From Candidatus Acidiflorens stordalenmirensis (GTDB lineage Bacteria > Acidobacteriota > Terriglobia > Terriglobales > Acidobacteriaceae), in the NCBI GenBank assembly GCA_003139995.1, contig PLIC01000007.1:155-60830 (forward strand): 60,676 nucleotides of DNA, read 5' to 3'. Shown here one piece after another: positions 48,904-56,638 of this stretch. The stretch's first letter is position 1; each line of letters begins with the position of its first letter. Made by a program: the position numbers and the translations under genes. The notes under the pieces are model-generated. The model saw nothing but the letters and a program-made list of their open reading frames with translations, did not search any database and had not been told where the DNA came from.

Positions 48904-49614
48904 TCAGTGCGCGTCCGTGGATGCATCCGTTCCGTCCGACCACTTGCCGACCGGAATGAGGAATACGGTCAGTCGATCCAGAGTGTCCTTAGACGCCAGA
49001 ATCGGGGAGCCTGGCAGATCTGCGCCCCATACGGCGTCCGTTTGAGGCACGAAAAACATCAGGTGGGGATGCCAGTGCCCGTCACGGTCGCTCAAGTATG
49101 AGTGTTTTGACATCATGTAACACATCGCGCCAGACTCCGGCATCGGCAATTCTTTCTTGTCGAAAGCGGCTTTGACACTCTCGGACATTTGAGCTTTGGA
49201 TCGTCCAGCCAATACCAACTCTGTCTTCTTCACAGTAATTGGGAGGTAGGATCGTACGGCCGGCGGGTTCAAACAGATCGCAGCCCGAATCTTGGGATTC
49301 CAAAAATTAGGGTCGTCGGTTCCGGCGATCCATGATCGTAGCACCATACACACGAAGCCGTTCGTGCCCTTAACCGCGGTTTCGTAACCGTGCGGTCCCA
49401 GGACCAAAACTTCGGCATCGCGTGAAATGGACTCTGGGGCCGCGCTTTGTGCCAGAGCGATCTCGGCCTGACGAGCCATCATGTATTGGTCAAGCGGAGC
49501 CATGCTCGGATACGGTTCCTTTTGCTCCTGTGCCTGCGCTTGCCACGCCCCGCCCAGCACGAGAGCGAGCGCGAATGTTGCCCATGCGATTGTCTGAGCC
49601 ATCTTTCCGTTCAT
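48904..49614 (-). CDS. hypothetical secreted protein
   Basis: A 236-residue exported protein that I cannot place. Signal peptide up to about residue 28 (WATFALALVLGGAWQAQAQ), then MAPLDQYMMARQAEIALAQS, VLVLGPHGYETAVKGTNGFV, and SGAMCYMMSKHSYLSDRDGH followed by WHPHLMFFVP. The C-M-H cluster in the last segment may bind a metal. AGGAG stands before the ATG at 49614. It is located between the beta-lactamase-like and DHFR-like genes on the same strand. Confidence 0.6.
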   Translation of the reverse strand: MNGKMAQTIAWATFALALVLGGAWQAQAQEQKEPYPSMAPLDQYMMARQAEIALAQSAAPESISRDAEVLVLGPHGYETAVKGTNGFVCMVLRSWIAGTDDPNFWNPKIRAAICLNPPAVRSYLPITVKKTELVLAGRSKAQMSESVKAAFDKKELPMPESGAMCYMMSKHSYLSDRDGHWHPHLMFFVPQTDAVWGADLPGSPILASKDTLDRLTVFLIPVGKWSDGTDASTDAH

Positions 49615-49670
49615 TGATTGCTCCTGAGTTCTAGGGTTTGAGATGGGAAACGGCCTTAGCCGTTTCCGGA

Positions 49671-51026
49671 TTAGTCGTCAATCGCCTGATAGGCCGAGGT
49701 CCAGAAATCGAGACAAACGTTCGGAGGACTCGGAGAAGTCCAGGCGCGCTGCGTCATCAGGATGCCGACCATATCTTCGTTCGGATCCGAATACCACGAA
49801 GTCCCCAGGCCACCGTCCCAGCCGAACTTTCCCACCGACCCAGCTACGTCGACGCGCCGTGTAACGACGGACACACCGAGCCCCCAACCGTGGCCATCAA
49901 AGTAGCCTGGGACCAGGCCGGACACCGCCTTCTGCTCCGGCGTTAACTGGTCGGTTGTCATGGTCTCGACCGAAGGCCTCGACAAGATGCGCTCGCTGCC
50001 ATGGTTGCCGTGATTGAGCAGCACAAGGCCGAAAGCCAGATAGTCGTCGATGGTCGAGACCAGCCCCGCGCCACCAGAGGGGAATGCTGGCGGTCGGCTC
50101 CATTGCCCGCCCGCGGACTCGTCATGGACTTCGAGCACACCAGTCTGGAAATTCGGACGGTAACTGGTCGCGAGGCGGTCGATATTCGCAGGGGGCACGC
50201 TGAAACCGGTATCCTTCATACCGAGCGGCTCGAAGATGCGCTCTCGCAAAAGAGTCTCGAACGGCTGTCCCGTCGCCCGCGCGATCAAAACGCCCAACAC
50301 ATCGGACCCCATGTTATAGAGCCACTTCTCGCCCGGCTGGCACATCAGGGGCAGCGTCCCCAGGCGTCTGATCCACTCGTCAGGCGCGGGAATCGTCGCC
50401 GGATTGGGCGCTCCCTGGCCGAGACGCAGTTCGCTCATGGCCTTTTGGATCGGAGTCGCGTCCGGCGAGATGGTGATACCGAGTCCCATTCGGAAGGTCA
50501 GCAAATCGCGCACCGTGATTGGCCGTTTCGCAGGTACGGTGTCGTCAAGCGGGCCATCGAGCCGCTTCAGGACCTTGCGGTTGGCCAGTTCGGGCAGGAG
50601 CCGGTCCACCGGGTCGTCCAGCCGCAGCTTGCATTCTTCTACCAGGATCAGCGCCGCCGCGGCCGTGACCGGCTTAGTCATGGAGGCAATGCGGAAGATC
50701 GCGTCGCGCTGAATTGCTTTCTTCCCGCCAACCGCCGCCACTCCGATCGCATCCACATGCGTTTCTCCTCGTCGGCTGACCAGCGTGACGAGTCCGGGTA
50801 CCTCACCGCGATCGACATATCCCGCCATCCCGTCATGCATGCGGTCGAGTCGCGCCTTCGACAATCCTCCAGTGCCCATAGTCTTTTCCCTTTTTCTTGT
50901 GTCGTTCCTTTTCGATGGCCACCTTGGCGTGGCGTCCGGCGATTGCGCCGCAACTAGGGCAGGTCTCACCACTGCCGCGGAAGCAGCCGCGGTTTTCAAG
51001 AACGCGCGGCGATCGAGTCCCGACAT
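49671..51026 (-). CDS. Tat-exported serine beta-lactamase-like hydrolase
   Basis: A 451-residue protein of the class C beta-lactamase/esterase family. A twin-arginine signal opens it (LDRRAFLKTAAASAA). The nucleophile motif SMTK is at residues 115-118, and the tyrosine segment QPGEKWLYNMGSDVLGVLIA supplies the Y-x-N-like motif. GHGWGLGVSV and FGWDGGLGTSW stand at the place of the K-T-G triad, so that triad is altered, which points to an esterase or peptidase rather than a true beta-lactamase. The ATG at 51026 has GGAG upstream. The frame is open further back to 51500 but that part overlaps DoxX. Confidence 0.85.
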   Translation of the reverse strand: MSGLDRRAFLKTAAASAAVVRPALVAAQSPDATPRWPSKRNDTRKREKTMGTGGLSKARLDRMHDGMAGYVDRGEVPGLVTLVSRRGETHVDAIGVAAVGGKKAIQRDAIFRIASMTKPVTAAAALILVEECKLRLDDPVDRLLPELANRKVLKRLDGPLDDTVPAKRPITVRDLLTFRMGLGITISPDATPIQKAMSELRLGQGAPNPATIPAPDEWIRRLGTLPLMCQPGEKWLYNMGSDVLGVLIARATGQPFETLLRERIFEPLGMKDTGFSVPPANIDRLATSYRPNFQTGVLEVHDESAGGQWSRPPAFPSGGAGLVSTIDDYLAFGLVLLNHGNHGSERILSRPSVETMTTDQLTPEQKAVSGLVPGYFDGHGWGLGVSVVTRRVDVAGSVGKFGWDGGLGTSWYSDPNEDMVGILMTQRAWTSPSPPNVCLDFWTSAYQAIDD

Positions 51027-51049
51027 GTTATTCTCCGGCCACCAGCAGC

Positions 51050-51445
51050 CTAATCTCGCACAGGGATCAGCGCACGCAGCCGCGCATCGCGCAGGAACAG
51101 TCCTAACCAAACCACGATGCCGACAATAATCGGAAGGTAGAACGGCTCTCCCACCCGCGCATGCGTGGCCGTTGCCCCGCCTAGATAGCCCGTCATCAGA
51201 ATCGCGCCGAGGACAGCAGTGCGCGGGATCGCGTACACGATTGCGCATGCTAGTTCCACGAAGGTGATGGGTAGCATCGCGCCGTCGGGGTAGCCGTAAT
51301 GAGCGAACCCCTGCGCGGCGGCGGCAGGATTCAGCAGACAGAACGTTGCGGTGAAGGCAAACAACAGCACTGGTAGCGAGCTGAGAACGCGCCCGGCCCA
51401 GAGCATCTTCTTCGAAGCGGGCGTGGTTTCGACAGTCGTTTTCAT
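51050..51445 (-). CDS. DoxX family membrane protein
   Basis: A 131-residue protein with four hydrophobic segments (VLSSLPVLLFAFTATFCLLN, ITFVELACAIVYAIPRTAVL, GAILMTGYLGGATATHAR with the family GxxxA pattern, LPIIVGIVVWLGLFLRD). DoxX-type proteins are small subunits of quinol oxidases or redox/thiol stress systems. GGAGG stands right before the ATG. It is flanked by VOC and beta-lactamase-like genes at short distance, in a set often controlled by HxlR regulators. Confidence 0.85.
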   Translation of the reverse strand: MKTTVETTPASKKMLWAGRVLSSLPVLLFAFTATFCLLNPAAAAQGFAHYGYPDGAMLPITFVELACAIVYAIPRTAVLGAILMTGYLGGATATHARVGEPFYLPIIVGIVVWLGLFLRDARLRALIPVRD

Positions 51446-51481
51446 GTTTCCTCCCGGACAGTCGTTTGCGCAGGAACGAGG

Positions 51482-51892
51482 CTACATCGGCTTCGAGCAA
51501 TTTATCATCCAGGGGATACCGAAGCGGTCAGTGAGCATGCCAAATCGCACCGCCCAAAACGTCTCCTGTATCGGCATGACCACGGTTCCTTTTTCGGAGA
51601 GCGCATGAAATACGCGTTCTGACTCTTTGGGAGTCTCGATCTCCAACGACACCGAGAAGCCCTGCGGCTTCTCATAGCGGCCCGGAGGAGCGTCGGATGC
51701 CATCAGTGCCCGGTCTCCTAGCAGCAAACGGGCATGAAGAATCTTTTTTTGCCACTCCGGAGGAACATCTTTGGCGGCGGGAGTGCCCTCGTTGGTGAAC
51801 ATGGCATCGATTTTGCCGCCGAGGACCTTCTCATAAAACTTGAAAGCGGCCTCGCAGTCGCCGTTGAAAAGTAGGTAAGGACTCAAATGCAT
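51482..51892 (-). CDS. VOC superfamily (PhnB/glyoxalase-like) protein
   Basis: A 136-residue single VOC module: MHLSPYLLFNGDCEAAFKFY, LHARLLLGDRALMASDAPPG, and ETFWAVRFGMLTDRFGIPWM followed by INCS. This is the PhnB/YciI-associated pattern and differs from true glyoxalase in lacking a full set of metal ligands. AAGGAG precedes the ATG. First intact gene of the minus-strand run that faces HxlR. Confidence 0.88.
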   Translation of the reverse strand: MHLSPYLLFNGDCEAAFKFYEKVLGGKIDAMFTNEGTPAAKDVPPEWQKKILHARLLLGDRALMASDAPPGRYEKPQGFSVSLEIETPKESERVFHALSEKGTVVMPIQETFWAVRFGMLTDRFGIPWMINCSKPM

Positions 51893-51972
51893 AGATCGCT
51901 CCTTGTCATGGATGAACTAGAAAAGTTGCACGCCGACACCAGAAGTCGCGCCGGCACCAGAACTAATGAACT

Positions 51973-52525
51973 TTAGTCGCCACAGATTGCGACAGCAGCG
52001 TCCAAATGCTGACCACCGTCCGCGGAGATCTCGATGCGTGTGATCCGTTTCTCCGGCGTGACGAACTTGTAAGAATCCCGCAAGTCAAGTTTCTTCCCTT
52101 TGTCATCGGGGAGCTGGTAATTGTAGTGCCACAGATTCCCCTCGTTGGTTGTCGCTTCTTCGAGCGTGTTGTAATCCTTGCTGATTCCGAGATGCTTGTA
52201 AGCCTTGCCTTTGTCGTCATAGGTGAAGATGGTCGGACGGTTTTCCTTCCGCTGGATCTATCTTTTCGCTCAAATACTCGCACACCATGTAGCGCCGGTC
52301 GGCAGTCCAGGAGCAGGTAATATGGGACGGCACCGAAGCAGCGTGGCTGTAGGGCGTCTCCTTGGTCTCAACTTGTTCCTTCCAACGCCCCTCCCAAAAA
52401 TTAAGCTTGTCGCGAGCATCGGCTGTCTTTGAGGAATCCGAGGTTGCGCCGCTTGCCATCAGCCCAAGCGCCAGTACTGACACGATCGAACCTGCCACCC
52501 TTCTTGCGCATCCATGCAATCGCAT
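51973..52525 (-). pseudogene. secreted DUF1579-like protein, broken by a frameshift
   Basis: The first part (signal peptide GSIVSVLALGLMASGATS, then DKLNFWEGRWKEQVETKETP and RRYMVCEYLSEKIDPAEG) reads in one frame and stops at 52217. The sequence continues in another frame with RPTIFTYDDKGKAYKHLGIS, LEEATTNEGNLWHYNYQLPD and FVTPEKRITRIEISADGGQ to a stop at 51973. The shift falls near a run of four A residues at about 52235-52245. The WEGRW motif and beta-rich pattern suggest a DUF1579-like lipocalin fold. Either the gene is newly broken or one base is miscalled. Confidence 0.65.
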
Positions 52526-52648
52526 TGTTGACCTCCTAGGCGTATAGGATTTCCGCAGTGATTCAGCGGGTTAGCAATTTAGACGGATTCGACCGGAGCA
52601 AGGTAGCTCGGGTCGTCGATCCCACATAAACGAAGAGTATCCATATTT

Positions 52649-52667
52649 CACTTGCATAATGCAAGTG
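52649..52667. promoter_or_regulatory. candidate HxlR operator, perfect 19-base palindrome
   Basis: CACTTGCAT, one base, ATGCAAGTG: a perfect dyad 23 bases before the HxlR start codon, in the AT-rich gap between the regulator and the divergent gene run. Position, symmetry and AT content fit the autoregulatory operator of a dimeric winged-helix repressor. Confidence 0.6.
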
Positions 52668-52690
52668 ATAATTTACAATGAAATTTAAAG

Positions 52691-53107
52691 ATGCCGAACC
52701 AGGCAGTCTCAAAGCGACGGTCCGAGTGCCCGCTGAACGCTTCAGTGGAGATGTTAGGCGACCGCTGGTCCCTGCTGATCATTCGCGACATGATGTTGCG
52801 GGGCTTTCGGAGCTACAAGGAATTCATGGAGTGTTATGAAGGCATCGCGACCAATGTTCTGGCAGACCGCCTGAGGAAGCTTGTAGCTTATGGAATCATC
52901 AGGACAGAGCCGGACCCAGCAGATGGGCGCAAGGTCACTTACTTGCTCACGAAAAAGGGAATCGATCTCGCTCCGGTGCTAACGGAGATGGTGCTGTGGG
53001 TGGCTGCCCACGAAGATACCGGCAATCAAGCTCTTGTCCGGCTCATGCGAGAGGATAAGCAGAAGTTTCTGGCCGGAGTGCGAGAGCGCTGGGCCAGCCG
53101 CCATTGA
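52691..53107 (+). CDS. HxlR family transcriptional regulator
   Basis: A 138-residue winged-helix regulator. It has the family opening RSECPLNASVEMLGDRWSLL with C13 that in HypR-like members senses thiol stress, the recognition helix region IATNVLADRLRKLVAYGIIR and the wing DPADGRKVTYLLTKKG. A perfect palindrome lies just upstream. The divergent run (VOC, DoxX, hydrolase, reductase and others) is a typical HxlR-controlled set, so I infer it governs that unit and itself, responding to electrophiles or oxidants. Confidence 0.9.
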   Translation: MPNQAVSKRRSECPLNASVEMLGDRWSLLIIRDMMLRGFRSYKEFMECYEGIATNVLADRLRKLVAYGIIRTEPDPADGRKVTYLLTKKGIDLAPVLTEMVLWVAAHEDTGNQALVRLMREDKQKFLAGVRERWASRH

Positions 53108-53150
53108 GGCGGGAACTGGGCTCGAACCACGCATCGGGTAACATGGTTGA

Positions 53151-54041
53151 GTGTCGAATCGGGTTCCCAAGCAAGCCAAACTCAACGTTCTTCACGCTAC
53201 CCACCTGAGCAAATTTCCCTGGCTCGTTCACGGATTTTCCACGCGTGTGGGAGGATTCTCACGCGTGTACGGAAAGGCCGCGTTGAACCTGGGACTCACC
53301 AAGGATGATTCCAAATCCGCAGTCCAGCGGAACCGCGCTGCATTTCTGGCTGAAGTCGGCGCGAAGTGTAAGTCGAATAGTGGATCCAGCCTCTGGCCGC
53401 TGGTCATGCTACGGCAGATTCACTCCGATATCATCCGGTTTGTCGAACCGCCCGTTGAATCGCAGCTGGTCGGCGATGGTCTGGTCACGAACACCCCAGG
53501 TTTACTCCTGGCAATTCAGACCGCCGATTGCTTGCCAATCATTCTTGTCGACCCGAAAAGCCGTGCCGTGGGTGTATTTCACGCTGGGTGGCGGGGCACG
53601 ATCAAGCGGATCGTGGAAAAGGGAGTGGGCGAGATGCGGCGCAGGTTCGGCAGCCGGGCACGCGATCTTGAGGCCGCGATTGGACCCGGCATTCACGGCT
53701 GTTGTTATGAAGTGGGCGAGGAAGTTCGTGAAAAGTTCGAGTCGCAGTTCGGGTATGCGGCCAAGCTGTTTCGCGAGGTCGAAGAGCCGGATCCGGTGCG
53801 CGAAAAATACCCCATGTTGTTCCTGACGGCGCGCGCCCCCGGCCACAGCGAGTTGCCGAAGAAGATTTTTCTCGACTTGGTGGAAGCCAATCGTCAACAA
53901 CTGTTGGCTGTTGGCGTTCCGGCAAAGAGTATTGAAGCATCATCCCTCTGCACCAATTGCCGGACAGATTTGCTGTTCTCTTATCGCGCCGAAAAAGGCA
54001 AGACTGGGCGGATGATGGGTGTGGTAGGCATCCGTCCATAG
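53151..54041 (+). CDS. pgeF: peptidoglycan editing factor / laccase-domain protein (copy 2)
   Basis: A 296-residue close relative of the protein at 19167-20099. It shares VSNRVPK at the start, LRQIHSDIIRFVE, IQTADCLPIILVDPKSRAVG, VFHAGWRGTIKRIVEKGVGE and ends at VVGIRP. The zinc-binding histidines and cysteine are kept, so both copies could be active. The GTG at 53151 is the likely start. This copy has a 10-residue insert after LAEVGA and no repeat-derived tail. It reads from just after HxlR and converges on the HU/IHF gene. Confidence 0.88.
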   Translation: MSNRVPKQAKLNVLHATHLSKFPWLVHGFSTRVGGFSRVYGKAALNLGLTKDDSKSAVQRNRAAFLAEVGAKCKSNSGSSLWPLVMLRQIHSDIIRFVEPPVESQLVGDGLVTNTPGLLLAIQTADCLPIILVDPKSRAVGVFHAGWRGTIKRIVEKGVGEMRRRFGSRARDLEAAIGPGIHGCCYEVGEEVREKFESQFGYAAKLFREVEEPDPVREKYPMLFLTARAPGHSELPKKIFLDLVEANRQQLLAVGVPAKSIEASSLCTNCRTDLLFSYRAEKGKTGRMMGVVGIRP

Positions 54042-54064
54042 TTTCTCTTTCCGATTCGCCTGTG

Positions 54065-54409
54065 CTACGCCGGTGTTGACGGAATCGTTGGCGTTCCCCC
54101 GGTAGCCGGAGGCGCCGCGGGTGGCTCTGCGACTCCTTCATTCACGAGGTCTTTCAACTCCTTACTTGGCTTGAAGAAGGGAATCTTCTTGGCCGGCACC
54201 TCGACTTTTTCACCGGTCTTGGGATTGCGTCCCATGCGTGACTTGCGCTGACGCGTGCGAAAACTGCCAAAGCCGCGGATCTCGATTTTATCGCCCGCCC
54301 GCAGAGACCGCACCACGCTGTCAAAGATCGTTTCCACGATCACTTCGCTGTCCTTGCGCGTAAGTTCCGCTAAACGAGAGACTTCATCGATCAGGTCGGC
54401 TTTCGTCAT
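54065..54409 (-). CDS. IHF/HU-family DNA-binding protein
   Basis: A 114-residue relative of integration host factor: MTKADLIDEVSRLAELTRKD, IEIRGFGSFRTRQRKSRMGR, NPKTGEKVEVPAKKIPFFKP. The last 30 residues are a proline/alanine tail (AEPPAAPPATGGTP) not found in classic IHF. The core matches the IHF side of the family (GFGSF, FKPSKELKD). The ATG at 54409 is chosen; a start at 54496 adds 29 poor residues. It differs clearly from the HU at 14.8 kb. Confidence 0.88.
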   Translation of the reverse strand: MTKADLIDEVSRLAELTRKDSEVIVETIFDSVVRSLRAGDKIEIRGFGSFRTRQRKSRMGRNPKTGEKVEVPAKKIPFFKPSKELKDLVNEGVAEPPAAPPATGGTPTIPSTPA

Positions 54410-54622
54410 AGTGCTTCTTCTCTCCTGCGCTGGGTTTTGACTGACATGCCGCCATCTTCTGGCGAAGACCCCCGGGTTCATGCCGGCAACCTTCATAACC
54501 TTCTCAAATTTCAGGGGTTGTATGCAAGTCGCAGGTTTAGGACAAGGTGTGAGCCCGGGCTTCAGGCCTCGGCTGTTAGGCTTTGGGCATGGTGGGCGGC
54601 GCGTGAGACCCGAAGCCGCGCA

Positions 54623-55534
54623 CTACTTCCACAGGTAATAAAACCCAACGTGCTGCTCCAGCATTTTTTCGGTGTTGGGCAGGTACTGCGAAACATCGCC
54701 CAGCATAAGATCGAGCAGCGTCTTGCGGTCCTTCTCCGGGTGCACCAGCGTTGGCTCGCCCGAGATGCCCACCGACTTCGCCGTGTCTTTCACGACGGCT
54801 TCGAAGTCGCCAACATTGTCAATCAGCTTCATGGACAAAGCCTGTTCGCCCGTCCACACTTTGCCGTTGGCGATGGCTTTGACATCTTCGAACTTCATCC
54901 CGCGGCCATCGGCCACGGCCTGGACGAACTGACCAAACATATTATCGATCAGCGACTGCATGTAGGCCTGCTCGGCGGGAGTGAGGTCGCGGGTAGGATT
55001 ACCTGTATCTTTAAACTCGCCCGTCTTGAACACGATGCTTTTCAGCTTGGCCCACTTCAGGAGATCGCCATAGTTCACCCACTCGGCGATTACACCGATC
55101 GAGCCCACGATGCTGCCGTTGTCCGCATAAATCTTGTTCGACGCCGAAGAAACGTAATAAGCGCCACTGGCGCCCACCGTCTCGATGGAAACCACAATGC
55201 GCTTCTTCTTTTCATCGTGGATGCGCTTGACTTCGCGATAGATTTCTTCTGACGCAGCCACGCCGCCGCCAGGCGAATTCACGTGCAGGATGATGGCCTT
55301 GATGGAAGAGTCGTCGTTGAACTTCTTGAGTTGGCCCACCACCGGTTCCGGCGAAAGAATCACGCCGTCGAGGTCCACCACGCCGATGCGGTCGCCAAAG
55401 CCGTCAAACGAGGTTTCATTGCCGCCGGCACGCAGTGTCAGGTAAACCAGCGAAAACACGGCCAGCACAAAGAGGAAGAATGCTCCTCCGCCAATCAAAA
55501 TCCAGAGCAGGGTGCGGGAACGTCGTTCAGCCAT
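54623..55534 (-). CDS. sppA: signal peptide peptidase SppA, short form
   Basis: A 303-residue membrane protease that digests leftover signal peptides. One N-terminal membrane helix (LLWILIGGGAFFLFVLAVFS), then the ClpP-like domain: HVNSPGGGVAASEEIYREVK, the nucleophile S123 in ETVGASGAYYVSS, and the lysine K170 in VFKTGEFKDTGNP. The single-domain length fits the bacterial short form, which works as an octamer. It is followed by the lipid kinase gene in tandem, 21 bases upstream on the same strand. Confidence 0.92.
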   Translation of the reverse strand: MAERRSRTLLWILIGGGAFFLFVLAVFSLVYLTLRAGGNETSFDGFGDRIGVVDLDGVILSPEPVVGQLKKFNDDSSIKAIILHVNSPGGGVAASEEIYREVKRIHDEKKKRIVVSIETVGASGAYYVSSASNKIYADNGSIVGSIGVIAEWVNYGDLLKWAKLKSIVFKTGEFKDTGNPTRDLTPAEQAYMQSLIDNMFGQFVQAVADGRGMKFEDVKAIANGKVWTGEQALSMKLIDNVGDFEAVVKDTAKSVGISGEPTLVHPEKDRKTLLDLMLGDVSQYLPNTEKMLEQHVGFYYLWK

Positions 55535-55555
55535 GAGGAAAGTTTAGCACCCGAG

Positions 55556-56443
55556 CTAGGGCGTGAGCACTTTTAGAGCCCCACGCTGGATGCTGACCTC
55601 GGCTGGTGTACGGCAGACGTATTCGCCGTCAGCGTAGATCTCGACCGGGGTTCCCGTTTCCACGCGAAGGTGCGCGGCCTGGAAGTAATCGACCTCCCGG
55701 ATGCGCAGGTGGCGACCGAAATAGACCGTGGGAAACATGCAGGCGAGCTTGAAGGGATCGACGGCGCCGATCACGCAGACGTCGAGCCGCCCGTCGTCCA
55801 TTTCCGCGTGCGGCGCGATCTTCATACCGCCGCCGTAAATCGCGGTGTTGCCGAAAGCCGCTAAAATCGTGGGCCGATCACAGCGAGTGATCCAGCCACC
55901 GGCGTCGTTCGGCGCGAAAATTTTCATGGGAAGCGGGGCAAAGCGAAAAATCGTTGGAGCCAGGGTTAACGCGTAACCGCCGTGTCCGCGCAGCCAGCGC
56001 GGCAGCGTATTCGCACGTCGGGACACTTCGCTATCGAGCCCAACCCCAGCCACGCTGCAGAAATAGTGCGGAGACTGGTGTGGCGTGGTCGCTCCGGGCA
56101 AAGGTTCAAGGGGAGAGATGACTCCGAGATCGATCGCACGAACGTTTTCTTGTCCGGCGCAGAAGCGTTGCCACGGCCCGAGAGAATCGCGCACTCGACG
56201 TAATCCAAGGGCACGGGCAAAGTCATTCCCGCTGCCGGCTGGGATAACCAGCACAGGCAGGCCGAGCTTGACCAATTGGCTCAGGTGACGGTGGATGGTG
56301 CCATCGCCGCCGAAGAGCAAGATGATATCGGCTTGATCCGCAGCGGCAGGCATCCCGATGCGCCAGTCGATGGTTTTGTCCGCCTGGAACGGCTTGAGAT
56401 TCTTCGGAGAACATCCCAGCCCGAGGATGGCGGCCGCGCGCAT
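55556..56443 (-). CDS. diacylglycerol kinase-like lipid kinase
   Basis: A 295-residue member of the DAGK catalytic family (YegS/DgkB type). IILLFGGDGTIHRHLSQL holds the GGDGT ATP-binding motif and VIPAGSGNDFARALG the second signature; FCSVAGVGLDSEVSRRANTL and the beta-sandwich end IEIY-type segment (PVEIYADGEYVCRTPAEVSI) follow. It phosphorylates diacylglycerol or a related lipid at the membrane. The N-terminal part before GGDGT is short and lacks the usual NPxxG opening, so the start at 56443 is uncertain. It lies upstream of sppA in the same unit. Confidence 0.85.
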   Translation of the reverse strand: MRAAAILGLGCSPKNLKPFQADKTIDWRIGMPAAADQADIILLFGGDGTIHRHLSQLVKLGLPVLVIPAGSGNDFARALGLRRVRDSLGPWQRFCAGQENVRAIDLGVISPLEPLPGATTPHQSPHYFCSVAGVGLDSEVSRRANTLPRWLRGHGGYALTLAPTIFRFAPLPMKIFAPNDAGGWITRCDRPTILAAFGNTAIYGGGMKIAPHAEMDDGRLDVCVIGAVDPFKLACMFPTVYFGRHLRIREVDYFQAAHLRVETGTPVEIYADGEYVCRTPAEVSIQRGALKVLTP

Positions 56444-56638
56444 GTGCGCGCTTGAGAGTAACAGAGTCGAGCGCTTGGAGGGACCGACAAAAGTCTCGAG
56501 GACTTGTCCGAGCGGCCAGCGCCAGTGCCTTCCCGCAACAGGGGCGAGTTCCGACTAAGGTAACCTTCCGGCTCCTCCTCAAGACGAGAAATAGCTGGCA
56601 TGATGGATGTCGGGCGTCTGGTTGTCTGGAGGCGGTGC

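Noticed and set aside
51027..51500. A 158-residue N-terminal extension of the beta-lactamase-like protein
   Set aside because: It overlaps the DoxX gene antiparallel in meaning but same strand in another frame; a Tat signal with ribosome binding site starts at 51026.
53112..53135. T-arm-like GGTTCGAGCCC on the minus strand as a tRNA
   Set aside because: No acceptor stem, anticodon arm or 70-90-base cloverleaf can be drawn around it, and it overlaps the end of HxlR and the start of pgeF.
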